Shown: positions 38,791 to 50,299 of the stretch, one piece after another | Numbering within the stretch: the first letter of the stretch is position 1 | Layout of the letters: every line of letters starts with the position of its first letter | Assembly (NCBI GenBank): GCA_948567375.1 | Contig: OX419761.1 | Span: forward strand, 15,600,243-15,664,242 | From: Lunularia cruciata | Lineage: Eukaryota; Streptophyta; Marchantiopsida; Lunulariales; Lunulariaceae | Direction of reading: 5' to 3' | DNA length: 64,000 bases | Position numbers and translations under genes: made by a program | Notes under the pieces: model-generated | What the model was told of the DNA's origin: nothing | What the model saw: the letters and a program-made list of their open reading frames with translations, nothing else | Databases searched by the model: none

Positions 38791-41040
38791 TATCTCTCCA
38801 GAATTCTTTATGTTTTGAAGCCACTCTCTCTGAAACATTCTACCTTAGTATTCCATGTGTGGCACTTCATCGTTTGGAGCATGTCGCTAGACTTCTGATA
38901 TCTCTTGAGAATCTACTCTCCTTCTGATGCGTAATGCAGTGCATATGGATATCTCAATTGCAATTTACTCACCAAATAGTGACAATATCTGAACATGAAG
39001 GCAAGTTAGCGAATTGATTCTAGAATCTCTGCCTGCAGAATGAGTACCCGTAGTAAGTTCATTTGATGTATGATACCCAAGAGATGCAGGTGCTCATGAC
39101 AGTTGAATTCAAATATCCTCAGTTCTTGAATGGATGCTCTTGATCTAGAGGCTCTGGTGGACAGATGACAGATGCGCACTCACATCTTACGAATTGTAAG
39201 AGTGACGAGGATTTGTCTTGCATATTAGGTCGCGGGGATTTCTAGATAAATTTACAGTCACAATTTTGCGGTGATGTATATTGTTTTTAGAGCTTGAGCT
39301 TGGGTCATGTTTGCGACATATATAGATCGAATTTCCTCCATAACTCAATCACACTTGATGGTTGAAACTGACTTTAACCCAGGCAATCTAGGACAAGGAT
39401 AACCACTGTGATACAGAATGTTGACATCGAAAGAAACCACAACTGCCCAACTTGTGAACATCAACTATTGTCGCAAAGCTTGGAAGGAATCTAAACGACA
39501 GATACTTGGAGGTACTCAGATGGCTAAAGCGCTCATGGAAGCTCTCCAACCTCTGTACTCAACCTCCGCATGTCCTAAACTTTCAGGATAGTTTCTTCAT
39601 AGCATAACATCTTTTTGTGGGACCTCAACCCCGAAGATTGTGGCGAACCGCTCTGTGAACGGCTCAAGCTGAGAGGGTCAGTTGGATGTGAAAGAATTCA
39701 ACATGGGGGGATAGGAGGGCTTCCAGATCTTCCACTCACGTCCGCCTCAACGTCCTACAAATTCCCTATGTGTCTTTCTTTCTACCATATGATCGTGTTC
39801 CGAAAGGGAGAGACCCCAGGTTGGACTAAGCAGAACAGCATTCCACCGAAGAAAGATCTCGAAATAGGTAATAAGTTGAACTGATCAGATGCCGACATTG
39901 GTTAAAATTCTTTTTGATGGAGGTATCCCTCCTGATTAGAGTACACGAACTTGATGAGGTTTTCAGTTATCAGTTCAAAATATCCAGCTTTTCATGGTCT
40001 TAATGTTAAATCAGACTGGTCAAGGTTTAGATCCACAAAATGGACATTAGCTGCAGGTGATGTTGATATCCCAGGCGAATCTGAAGTGATAATTAAGTCA
40101 GTAAGTGTCGGTGACACAGTTGAGGGAATTGTTTTCTTGTCTTCCTGGCTCTGACAGACGGATCCTTTGCAGTGTTCTATGAGATCGCCGACATGATATA
40201 CAGATAGACGTAATGATGGTGCCAGCTTCCACAGATAATCAGATAGGAAATAGATGTTCGGGTTTGTTCGGGTTATGATATTGTTATGCACATGATACTC
40301 AGTTGGATAAACCGGTAATATTTATGGGTCTAGGTGATTCCTACAGGGAGTTCTCTCGTTTAGAAACATATCATAGAGAGTTGAAATTGATTTTCGCTCA
40401 TTATTTCTTGTGAATTTGTCTATTTCTGTTCTTTCTTATAACTTGCGTCCTAGATACGAATTTTATCTATGACCTGATGCAAGAACCACGTTCTACACGA
40501 AACAAGATCGATCTAAACAGAATGTGAGTATGCTTTAAGACTGGAATATGCTTGAACTAAATAAGTTATTCTATGTTAAAACAAGAACCACCGCTGAGAA
40601 GGGACCCAACCCAAACCAACAGGTACCAGAACTCGGAGCATTGGATTTCGTAGACATATTTGAAATTCTAGCTTCTAATACCTCGTTCACTATGTCCAGT
40701 CTTGTCCAGTCTTACGTGGGTATAGATGAATGCTAACGAACGGGTTCCATATTCATCACTCAATCTATGAAATTTACTAGCTTTACTGTACAGGGTGAAA
40801 CAGACAAGAGTGTCCGAAGCATTGGCTTACAGGTCCTGTTGATTGAAGTGTAGAACTCGGTATTTCCTTCACGACAAATTGTTATTTGTAGCTGAGAAAT
40901 GGAGATGCATACTATGCGAGGTTGGGAAGGAGGGACATATACAGCAATGTCTAAAGCAACAGCTTAGCTAGGTACCTGTCTACAAAGGACCTCTCTACAG
41001 GCAGTTGGGGGTGGCGATGTTCTCGCAACAGAATCAGATT
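38791..41040. repeat. conserved HNL-downstream block, copy B
   Basis: This is the second copy of the sequence after the HNL gene (partners 19894-22265 and 62125-63880). It contains the HMIVFRKG.TPGWTKQNS reading (39786-39840) and a 67-codon frame (39951-40154) ending GDTVEGIVFLSSWL. In block A the equivalent of the latter is interrupted. I do not recognise these readings. The retained frame suggests a former exon. Confidence 0.55.
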
Positions 41041-41049
41041 CGCGTGTAC

Positions 41050-41530
41050 TCAGCTCATATTTAGAAGTTCCCTATGGATGCCCTGTTCGATGATTTGTCC
41101 ATTTCTCATCACAGCAATTACATCGGCATGACGAATGGTACTGAACCTGTAAGCTACCACCACAGTTGTACCATTGGAGCTTATTGTGTCCAGTGCTTCC
41201 TGCACCAACCTCTTGGACTCAGCATTCAAAGCTCTGGTGGCGTCATCCAACACCATGATCTCTGGGTTTTTCATTACAGCTCTGGCAATAGCCAGTCCCT
41301 AGAATAATACGCCATAATACGATTCAAGTCTGTTCTAAGGTAACATTCGCCAGGCTGCGAACATGCCTTCTCCGCTGGGGAGCAGACCTTTCGTCTGTAC
41401 TTCATGATTCATCTCTGACTCGTTTGAAAGTATTCTCCGTTTCAACCAGGGATGCTTCCCTCGAATCGATCCTGGTTGACAAGTCCTAACATTTGGGCTC
41501 TGAACCATTTTATTTCCAGAGACGTGAGTT
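41050..41530 (-). pseudogene. ABCB transporter remnant, copy B
   Basis: The minus strand at 41050-41274 reads MKNPEIMVLDDATRALNAES (Walker B / D-loop region), VQEALDTISSNGTTVVVAYR, STIRHADVIAV and GQIIEQGIHRELL. This is the C-terminal part of an ABCB nucleotide-binding domain. The H-loop reads AYRFST, with Tyr where the family and copy A have His. A Q-loop piece, LTSLEIKWFRAQMLGLVNQD, lies at about 41471-41530. The Walker A part and the transmembrane domains are missing. Family members are ATP-driven exporters in membranes; this fragment cannot be one. Confidence 0.8.
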
Positions 41531-41889
41531 CCGACCAGGCATTGCTTCGCTTGCAAACTGGTTCCAGATGTTCGAAATCTTGAACGTTCTGGGTTTCTCT
41601 GAGAATTAGGTAAAGCTGACACGGTCTTTGTTCAGTTCTATTTTTGAATCTAAGTTCTCTGGAGTCGCGGAAGGTACTCCATCTAGCGAACACGTCTATC
41701 CGTTTCACATCTGACACACAATCTCCAGATGTAAAACTGGTTACAAGGGTTGTCCTATGACACTCTCGGCAGAAAACCCCCTTTGATGCCTATCTCTGGA
41801 ACTGTGGTTAGGAGTAACATGTTCAATAGCGATAGATTGTTAGACAAAGATATGTCTACTCTTCGTTGAGAAGAGAAAGAGAACGTTGG
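41531..41889. other. edge of the block B downstream region
   Basis: It aligns with about 22970-23280 and then ends. The minus strand may carry more ABCB debris, but no diagnostic motif is visible. Confidence 0.45.
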
Positions 41890-42289
41890 GCAGCGAAAAC
41901 AGAGCATCTGTCATTCGTAGGGGATACTTGAAATACTCACAGAGGTAACTGAGAAAGAGACCGGTGCTTGTTCTCAGAGACCAAAACTGGTGTTAGGGAC
42001 CAAACTGTGTGTACATCGGTGATCGGACATGTTCCATCTGTAGTTGTCCAATCCCTAGTATCAGCTCCATAGCCAAAATGTGACGCAAGTCCAACCAAAT
42101 CTGCTGCAAAATCCAGCATCACATGAAATCTGCGACTTCTTGGCTTCCGTGATCAGAACCAAACAGTTGGCAACCTCCATACCCCAAACAGACCACAACA
42201 AAGAATCACACCACATTTCCACCATTCTGCATGGTGGAAATGTGACAACCTCTCTCGAGGGTCATCGTCTTCCGCCTGGATTTCCAAAA
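41890..42289 (-). repeat. repeat with conserved minus-strand reading frame (copy 3)
   Basis: The minus strand again reads DSLLWSVWG, LITEAKKSQIS and, in another frame, DLVGLASHFGYGADTRD. It is equivalent to 6430-6920 and 31640-32160 but more diverged, with insertions near 41970-42010. It opens block C. No RLP precedes it, unlike in blocks A and B. Confidence 0.5.
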
Positions 42290-43105
42290 CTCCTGTAATC
42301 TCGATCTTTCAAGGCTTTGGCAATCCTTCTGAGGTTCTTAGCGACAAGTAGACTGCTTAGCGGTGTTCGTCCACACGGAGTCCACAACTCATGTAATCTC
42401 GATCTTTCAAGGCTCTGGCATTGCCTTTTGCAGGATGTAAGGACAAGCGGACTGGTTAGCCCATTTTACCTCTTGTGTCTTTTCCTTGTACGGCTTGATG
42501 GGATCTTCCCATCCTTCTTGTTATCCTGCACGGTCAGCCTTTCTCTCCGTTAGCTATGTTTTCCCGTTGGTCCAACTTGGAGCTACTTGTCGGCACCGCT
42601 AATTCTAGGTCTGGGTTATATGACCAGCTGTCACTTTCAGCAGAGGTCTTCTTTCAGTAAGAGAAAAAGACATGCGATACTCGGAGATATTCTCGCACGG
42701 CGATTCCCGCATTGTCTTCGTGGTTAACATATGAAAATACCATAATCCGGAAAGAATGGAACTTAGCAAATTTAAGTATAATAATCAGGACAGCATGCAG
42801 TTATTAAACCACGCAGGATATCATGCATTTATGAAACAGAGCTAAATTAGACATGCTTTAGCAAGCCTCTGGAGGCCCCTCACGCAACCAAGTTTTTGTT
42901 TATGGGATTCTTTGATCAATTGAATAAATTATTTCTCTTGCGGGTAACAGAGTTGCGAAACCCCACAATAAGGCTTAGCATAAACTGGTTAATGAGCCCT
43001 GGAAATATGCTATATATAAATTCAAGGAAAGGGCACCACCGTATTCATGTTGTGAGAGGGGAGTGAGTTTTGCGCCTTTTCCGTACCTTCTTCGTAAAAC
43101 ATCGT
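42290..43105. repeat. HNL-upstream repeat, copy C (partner 11210-12035)
   Basis: It aligns with 11210-12035 almost throughout. An internal duplication of 'gtaatctcgatctttcaagg' (42296 and 42394) is present here. Homology stops near 43105, where copy A continues into the HNL-A upstream block. This is the left edge of the 11-kb expansion of block C. Confidence 0.7.
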
Positions 43106-43924
43106 GAGAACTTAAACTTTTATAAACCCAAATTGTAAGAATATATCTTTGGTGTATTTACATCTTTCTGGCAATAAAATAGATAAAAGTCCTAAAGGAT
43201 GTTGCTTTTAATTTTCTGGCTTGAAATATTAAGCCAAAACCACTAAGTTTTTTTTTGGAACAGATAATAATCCAAAAATATCATTCAAAAATGGCAATCA
43301 AATATAATTTAATATCTATACATCTGTACAAATAAAAACCGCTAACTGAAACAAAACTGCAACTCCGAAACTACGCATCTTTATACCACTTATGGAGTAA
43401 CTAAAGACTCAATAGGTTTTGCATTAAGCTTCCATGGAGTGGATTACCATGGAGTGGATAAAACATAACAATGTTTTATCCTTCTGCATTTTGACATGTC
43501 TTCCCGTCCTTTTTGTTATCATGCGAGGTTGCCTTGTTCCTTAAAGAGGATTAAGCCAAAACCATTTAAGGTCTTGAAACCTATCTTTAGGTCATGAATC
43601 ATTTAAAGAATAGATATTAACATAAATAATTATAGAAAAATAAATTTAGAATAGATATAGGAATTTATTTTTTAAAATAAGCTTGAACGGAAAAAAAATA
43701 AAACAAGTTTCAATCTCTCTATAATTTGGAATCTTTAATGTTTATAAAACCACCGTCAAAATCCATTACAAACCTTTTGGAGATAAATAGATACTTTATA
43801 AAGCTCATCGCCCGAGACCGCTGCAAAGTGACCAACACTCTATCTAAGGTAGGAAGTGAGCATGGCTTAGGAGACGGCCATAGCTCCGCTCTCAATAAGT
43901 AGGGCAAAAGTACACTGGTTAGAA
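43106..43924. other. AT-rich intergenic DNA, no gene seen
   Basis: It contains poly-A-like tracts (for example 43682-43702) and a small direct repeat 'catggagtggat' (43433 and 43448). No coding signal was found. Confidence 0.45.
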
Positions 43925-44690
43925 AATAGGGCTAAAAATACAGCAAGTCTGTCCAGGTCCTTCACACTACCAGATTCTGTTTATAAAATTCCTATTATCA
44001 TTTGAGGAATTATCTCTCTGTTGCGTAAAAATGAGTTGCAGACAAGGAGATAAGCATAAACTATTGCATCATGAATCCTTGGGAACATAGGAAACATCCA
44101 AACAAAGGAAAACACCACCATATTCAAGTCGCAAGATGTGAGTGAGTCCGCCTATGTACATTGAGCCTTGAGCCTTGAGCATATGTATTATCACAAAGAA
44201 TATAAAAGTTGTGAAATTTTAAGCTGCTACCAAACTTATTTCAAAACTTTCTCTCTGAATAGTGTGCAGACGCATCGTCCGCACAAAGCAGCGCGTGTGA
44301 AATATACAAACCAGGAGAATTGACATGTTAAGAATCAGCGCAATACAAGGATCAAACTCTTTGAACCCATAGCTTCTAGTAACTTAAAGTAGTGTCGCCT
44401 CAAATGAATAACACAAGTTGATACTTCAGAATAATGAATTTATGAACTTTAAATAACTCTGATTCCAACCAGCTTTATAGCTAGGCGTTTCTTAACAAGT
44501 GATAAAGCGGCTACTTCCCATCCTAATTTCGAGGAACAAACACATAAAAGAGAAGCTAACGTAATCACATACAAAGTTACAGTTTTGTAATTTAGGGCAA
44601 CAGACAGATTTCACCCAACAACCTCCGAAGATTAGTAACGTTGCCCGCAAAGTACCAGCGAGATTTTCTCCGATCTCAACCTGAAACCTG
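43925..44690. repeat. dispersed HNL-upstream repeat, unit R2
   Basis: It shares long tracts with 47335-47990 (R3) and 50300-51185 (R4), and partly with 32390-32900. Examples are 'gagttgcagacaaggagata', 'ctctgattccaaccagcttt', 'cctaatttcgaggaacaaa' and 'agtaacgttgcccgcaaagt'. R2 and R3 lie on either side of the retrotransposon fragment. No protein is recognised. Confidence 0.75.
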
Positions 44691-45929
44691 AGATTGGATG
44701 AAGAACATGATTATGAATTATTTCTTTGCAAGCGTTTGGTCAATTTGGATGGGAGTTATGATCACGGATTATTTCATTAGAAAAATTTATTCAATCTGTC
44801 TGAGTGCTGCATGTAATGCGGGCAAGGCATATACAATTGCATTGCAACCGACGTTGCGATCGATTCTCGTTAGCGGTCATAAGTCATACAGTGAAAAAAT
44901 ATTAAACAATCATATGAAGAAATTCAAGCAAACAATATCATATTGTGAAATTTCTCTAAAAATTAAGAGGATAAACTAGTGTTAAACCCAAGGAGAAAGA
45001 GACCGTAGAGAATAACAAGGAGGATGGGAAGATCTATCAGACCTTGCAAAGACGTGAATAACTATATCGGGAGGAGGTATCGGGAGGAGGAGTACGGGAG
45101 AGTAGAGGGAGAGAAGTAAGAGGGAAGATTTATATTTTTTAGGGTTCTCTAGCATATAGTGAGTGAATAGCCTATTATGTTTGTATTTTAATTTTGGATC
45201 CATTGGAATTAGATTGAAGACAACGGAGAATTGAGTAGAGAGTTATGTAGATTGTTAGATTTTTTTAGGGTTTAGAGTGATTATTACATTTTGAGAGTGA
45301 TAGGTATAGAATTTTCATTTTTAATTTGTTTGTTTTCATGATTAAATTTTCACTGTAATTTAATTAAAAAAATTTAGATATGGAAATTGAAAATTATGAG
45401 AATTTATAGCTTTTAAGGTTTGGAGAGATTATATTTTCTTGTGTGAGAGGTGGTGGTTTTGGAGGTATGGGGAGATATAGAGAGGAGTATCATGTGTTAC
45501 TATCTTTATTCTTGCGGTAGCCATGGCTATACCTTCCCATGTGTGGTTGGTTGCCTAAAGCGTCTCATGATACACCATGCTTAGTGGATCCTTGATACTT
45601 TACCTTGCAAGGGATAAAGACCCATGTGTGAAAGATGCACAAGGATTATGATTGGACCACTTGGGATATCCACGTGAAGCGAGTGATCACATCAATAGCA
45701 ATGACACTCGGGTTACACACACTTCTTCTATCCCTTTGTTGATTGTTCTAGGGATATTGATCGAGTCATGGGAGTGGTTAGCTTCTCAAGCGGGTTGCAT
45801 TTTGGGATTATTTGAGACTAGTTTTCCATATCCTCTACTATTAATAGGCTACATTGCACACTCCATGATGAGACTAGACAGGGTTTTTGTCTACCACTCG
45901 ATTGATTGGCACATGATCCCTTGGACGAG
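44691..45929. other. intergenic DNA between repeat R2 and the LTR
   Basis: A 93-codon frame at 44698-44979 and a 101-codon frame at 45652-45957 have no recognisable domain. The second runs into the LTR, so it is unlikely to be a gene. The segment 45010-45130 is purine-rich. Nothing else is visible. Confidence 0.45.
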
Positions 45930-46352
45930 TGTAACAATATGGAGTTTAGCGACGTAGTTAATAAAGCTAACAAAATAGAAAATAAGCCAAATTAACCTAG
46001 AATATTCCAAAAGCATCTAAGAAGCTTCTTGGGAAACTTCCCGACTAGTTAACTTGCACCCCAAGCAGGTAGCTTCTAGAAGGAAGCTTCTAGAAGCTTC
46101 TAACTAGCTTAGCTTACATGCCAAGTAGGCGGCTTCTAGAAGGAAGCTTCTTGAGAAGCTTCCTGGTTAACTTGGCTTGCACTCTAAGAACGGCTCAAGG
46201 AAGCTTCTTGAGAAGTTTCTCAAGGGCCTTGTATGCTACCTATAAATACCAAAGCTGAAACTCATGCTAGGCATTTGGATTTTTTCCACATTCAAGTGTC
46301 CCAATGTGAACTTCTATTCTCCTATTTCTCTCCTCGGTTTTGGTCTTTTACA
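45930..46352 (+). mobile_element. solitary 5' LTR of a Ty3/gypsy-like retrotransposon
   Basis: The 423-bp LTR is bounded by TGTAA (45930) and TTACA (ending 46352) and is followed one base later by an initiator-tRNA-Met primer site. It contains a TATA box (tataaata, 46241-46248) about 110 bp from its end, so transcription would start near 46270. Upstream of the TATA box lies a dense array of inverted GAA/TTC pairs (separate entry). No matching 3' LTR was found in the window, so a target-site duplication cannot be tested. The 5' boundary is inferred from the TGTAA/TTACA pair. Confidence 0.7.
46021..46219. promoter_or_regulatory. heat-shock-element array in the LTR U3 region
   Basis: A heat-shock factor trimer binds alternating nGAAn and nTTCn units spaced five bases apart. 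Positions 46083-46100 read GAAgcTTCtaGAAgcTTC, four perfect units. Further pairs are at 46021-46028, 46033-46040, 46074-46081, 46134-46141, 46143-46150, 46155-46162, 46200-46207 and 46212-46219. All lie within 220 bp upstream of the TATA box at 46241, as expected for a heat-responsive promoter. Function is inferred from motif density. Confidence 0.7.
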
Positions 46353-46353
46353 T

Positions 46354-46365
46354 TGGTATCAGAGC
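46354..46365 (+). other. retrotransposon primer-binding site (initiator tRNA-Met)
   Basis: TGGTATCAGAGC is the standard plant LTR-retrotransposon primer site, complementary to the 3' end of initiator tRNA-Met. It lies one base after the proposed LTR end and fixes the element's orientation as plus. Confidence 0.9.
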
Positions 46366-46623
46366 AGAAATGAGATACATGGAATTTATAGACCACAAAA
46401 TCCACTTCCACCAAACCATTGGGATTTTTGTGTCCAAGAACTACCCAAGCATTGTTTCATACAATTCATCACCTCGCACTTTGGACAAGATTTCCTATAT
46501 ATGTTCACCATATTTGAGGAACCCTTGGTACTTCCAGCGGTAACTTATGGAGAACGGTGGACGTGTTGTTTCTATGTGTTAATAAATTAGATGGATTAGG
46601 GGTGGTGTGATAAAGTAGCAACC

Positions 46624-47334
46624 ATGGCGGCAATACCCGATGCTATCCTTTCTATGTAGCAACAAATAGAGCACCTCACTTGATTGTTGGATGAACTAGA
46701 TCTTTGACAACAAGAGCATGAAGAGAGAGTACCAATTTGAGAAGGAGAAGATTGGATCAAATTCCCTAAACCCAAGGTATTTGAAGGTAAGAATCTCTCG
46801 AGTGTAGTGGAGAATTTTATGTTTGACTGCAAACGTTATTTTGAAGCTACCAATCTACAAGACGAGCAAAATAGATTCTCTTGGCTTCTAGCCAATTGGA
46901 TGGAGTAGTGGAGCGAGCTGACTGAAAAATTGTTGTACCAATCTTGACATGGGTAAAATTCAAGAGCGCAATAGTTAGTTTATTCTAAGCTATAAATACC
47001 ACATGAGCTGCAGAGGATAAGTTGGCAGAGTTGAAATAGATTGGCTCTGTAAGAAGTTACATCACGTAGTTCCAAAACACCATCATGGAAATTCCATGTA
47101 TATTGGTAGGTGAAGTTGTGGATCGATTGTGAGGGGCTTGAAGGCAAAAACCAAATTAGAGGTAACTATGCGAGAACCACAAAACTTGGAGGAAGTCATG
47201 TGGTTGGTCGATTGTTTTGATTCCTTGGTGGTAACAACTTCATATCGACTTCGACCTCGACCTCCATAGAGCCTACTAATACACTACACACGAGTGGAGG
47301 AACCAGCACCAATGGAGATTGATACAATTCTCTC
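46624..47334 (+). pseudogene. degenerate Ty3/gypsy gag
   Basis: From ATG at 46624 the frame reads through several stops into WIKFPKPKVFEGKNLSSVVE and FMFDCKRYFEATNLQDEQ (about 46749-46870), the usual gag pattern 'P..F.GK......W.....YFEA'. A later part reads GSVRSYIT.FQNTIMEIP (about 47046), REPQNLEEVMW (about 47170) and PMEIDTI (about 47308), which matches the C-terminal part of plant gag before the zinc knuckle. Several TGA stops could come from CGA by deamination of methylated CpG. The sequence ends abruptly at repeat R3. No protease, reverse transcriptase or integrase is present. Confidence 0.75.
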
Positions 47335-48000
47335 TTGAGAAAAAAAGAGTTGCAGACAAGGAGATAAGCATGAACCATTGCATCATGAATCATTGGAAAC
47401 ATCGGAAACACCCAAACAAAGGAAAAACACCACCATATTCATGTTGCAATATGTGAGTGAGTCCGTATGTATCTTGAGCCTTTTCCCTCTCCCTGCTCAT
47501 CACAACAATATAAAAATTGTGAGATTTTAAGCTGCTACCAAACTTATTTCAAAACTTTCTCACTGAATGGTGTGCGCACTGATCGTCCGCACAAAGCAGC
47601 GCGTGTGAAATATTCAGATCAGGAGACTCGTACAAGCATACTCTAATTGACATGTTAAGAATCAGCGCAATACAAGGATCAAACACTTTAAACCCATAGC
47701 TTGTAGTCACCTCAAATGAATAGACAAGTTGATACTTCAGAATAATGAATATATGAACTTTAAATGACTCTGATTCCAACCAGCTTTATAGATAGGCGTT
47801 TCTTAACAAGTGATAAAGCGGCTACTTCCCATCCTAATTTCGAGGAACAAACACATAGAAGAGAAGCTAACGTAATCATATACAAAGCTACAGTTTTGTG
47901 ATTCAGGGCAACAGACAGATTTTACGCAACAACCTCCGAAGACTAGTAACGTTGCCCGCAAAGTAACAGCGAGATTTTCTCATACTCGTGAATAACTGAC
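47335..48000. repeat. dispersed HNL-upstream repeat, unit R3
   Basis: It is nearly colinear with R2 (44020-44690), from 'gagttgcagacaaggagata' to 'gcgagattttctc'. It restarts exactly where the retrotransposon remnant stops. Confidence 0.8.
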
Positions 48001-48900
48001 ATGACGCAAGATTAAACGAGGGAATTAAATTAGGGTCAAACTCATGGCTGCGATGGGTATATTTAAGAGAAAATGCGATATTTAATGATAGATCATAAAA
48101 TACGGACGGCGTGGACCATTTTGCTCTCGATCGGAAATCCCCTTGAGGATAATGAATTTCCTGTGCAAACTCTCTTTAAATTCTCAAGAGGGTCATTTTC
48201 GTTGTCTGTGAGATTTGTGAAACTCGCGAAATAACAAAATATGATTCACCCCTAACGCGAGTTAAGTTGTATTTAGGGACTTTGCGGATAACGTTACTAA
48301 CGTCGCCCGCAAGGTGTTTCCAAGGAAACACCTTGTGGGCAACTTGGTTTTATTTATTCGTGGACGACTTTTCTGACCCGTAGAGCATACCTGCGAAACC
48401 GCACTCTTCTCCCCGGCCGGCTATGGTGGTCCTTCGAACTTGGTTCGCTCTTATCCAGGTCGTTGTGTTCCCCCGTCCATGTGCATGTCACGAGTGCAAT
48501 AGCTAATTCCCATGCGTGAACACGACAAAAACTGGCAGAGCCACCGAGAGATTGTAACGGGATGATAATGATGGACGCTACTCCATCCGTTTCGCTGATC
48601 CTCATCCTCTTCAGCGAGCAGACCATGAAAACAACAACTATGATTGGATATTATTTGTGATTAATCACATCCAATGTGCATCTTAAAATTGAAGTCCAAT
48701 ATGAACCTTCTGGATTATCCTCTAATGGAACAAAATTCAAATGAGTACATCCGCACTGCTCTATGTTCTCAATTCAACAATGAAGACAATAAGCTCCATA
48801 TTGATGATACAAAGGTACCAGAAGAAAAGAAAAGGAAATTAATGGATAATGGTCCCCTTCGCTTCTTGCGGGTGCTGAGCTCCGAGTAGTTAAGGATGTT
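48001..48900. other. intergenic DNA, R3 extension homologous to about 51200-51660
   Basis: Positions 48360-48830 resemble 51210-51660, sharing 'tctcc.c(a/g)gccggc(t/a)atg', 'gtgaacac', 'acatcc' and 'ctcaattcaacaatgaagaca' or its close variant. R3 and R4 are therefore longer than their first part suggests. An open minus-strand frame at 48354-48626 is not kept in the other copy, so it is not called. Confidence 0.5.
48305..48340. repeat. short inverted repeat, 17-bp arms
   Basis: The arms 48305-48321 and 48324-48340 are reverse complements except for one G:T wobble and are separated by two bases. The sequence just before the first arm (gttactaacgtcgcccgcaa) resembles the terminal tract of R2 and R3. 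Confidence 0.85.
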
Positions 48901-49334
48901 TGTAGGTGGGCTTTTGGCGTTTACGCTTGCCTCTCCAGTTCTTCTTCTTTATTTTGGCCTCTGGCCACCAACGTTTTAGCTTTATTGGCTTCTCACTACT
49001 ATAAGGGTCTTCGGGCTCCGTCCCACTAGTAAAAAGTACTTTAGATAAACGTTCTTAAATATCTTAAATGAACTCTAGCCGTGATATTGATCTCACCTCT
49101 ACAAAGTTCATGGGACTCCGTCCTCTTCAAAAGAATGTTCGAAAGAATAAGTTCTTAAATATCTTAATGCTCTGCGGTTGAAAAAATTGTCTATAGGAGC
49201 TGTTTTCTATAGGCCAGCGTTCTGTTATTATGTAGGAGCTGTTTTCTATAGGCCAGCGTACTCTAGGCGCAGAGTGCAAGTCCGCCCACAAAGTGCGTAG
49301 AAAAAACCATTCCTATAACTGGAGAACCAACACC
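48901..49334. other. intergenic DNA with a short tandem repeat
   Basis: The unit 'taggagctgttttctatagg' followed by 'ccagcgt' occurs at about 49194 and again at about 49231. The remainder (48901-49190) is C/T-rich and has no coding signal. It may be the tail of an unidentified element. Confidence 0.5.
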
Positions 49335-50299
49335 AGGGATGTCAAATCTTCATCTTTCATTATGTGGCTGAACAGGCCAGTTTCAATGGTAAGTCTTCTT
49401 CGTTTCCTTCCGTTGAGAAGATTGAAAGTTAACAAATCGGAGAAAACATATTTGGTAAAGTTCGAAAATATATGTAGCATGTAATCACCGGAGATTGGAA
49501 ATTAAGAAGACAAGATGGGAGAGAAAATATCGCCAATACAGATCATTTGTCTTGTCATTTTAATATTCAACAACTGGATACATATCAGGTATTTTGCAAA
49601 TAAAGTCATCGGTAATGAAGACAGTTATTATGTCGTAATAAAAGACCTTCTGCTGACAAAATCCTAAAATCATGAGTATCAATGTATGTATTCAAAAAGC
49701 GTATATCGGATTCATCTTAAATTCACTATTTACAATTGCTTTTACAGAAAAATATATCATTAAATTTGAGTTGTTTGCATGAAACATAATCTAGCTTCAT
49801 TTTACGGCGTAAAGTATAAAAGCACCGAATTGAATATTTATGAATTGTTTCGCGTTTGAACATGTAAGTGACGGTTGGTGTATCTAGTATTCCGGAAAAG
49901 TATATTCAACTAAATATAAATGTTCATGTAAGATATTATTTTTCAGCTCAAACTTAAATTCCAGAGATAATTATGTGCCATTTGTACCAATCAGCTAATA
50001 CTACCCTAAAGGAAAAAAATATTCACATCTAGCATTTTGAAGGATGAAACTGTTCATTATCTGCTTTTCGTTCATGGACTGATGCCTCCGCTTGTGGAAT
50101 GAACCCGGGAACAGGGGAGCACACTATCAAAGAAGAACCTAAGGCCAATATGATTGTGTATCCTCTGGTCTTTCTCTTTCCTCATCTAATTCCTTCGTTC
50201 AATTCTCTTATTCGATGTAGTTATATGAACCATATGACTAATTCTTCTTTCTCTTCGGAATCAGACTTTTATGCTAGCAGGACATCATGCATCTTTAAA
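49335..50299. repeat. dispersed repeats (partners 24880-25480 and 9915-11190)
   Basis: Positions 49335-49870 pair with 24880-25480. Positions 49900-50130 pair with 9915-10110 in the same orientation. Positions 50160-50300 pair with about 11035-11190 in inverted orientation. The 89-codon frame at 50099-50368 lies across these repeats and is not conserved. Confidence 0.55.

Noticed and set aside
45652-45957. 101-codon frame with a hydrophobic middle as a membrane protein
   Set aside because: It runs through the proposed LTR boundary at 45930 and has no second copy or known motif.
46354-46365. tRNA-Met gene
   Set aside because: Only the 12-base primer-binding complement is present; no cloverleaf can be drawn around it.
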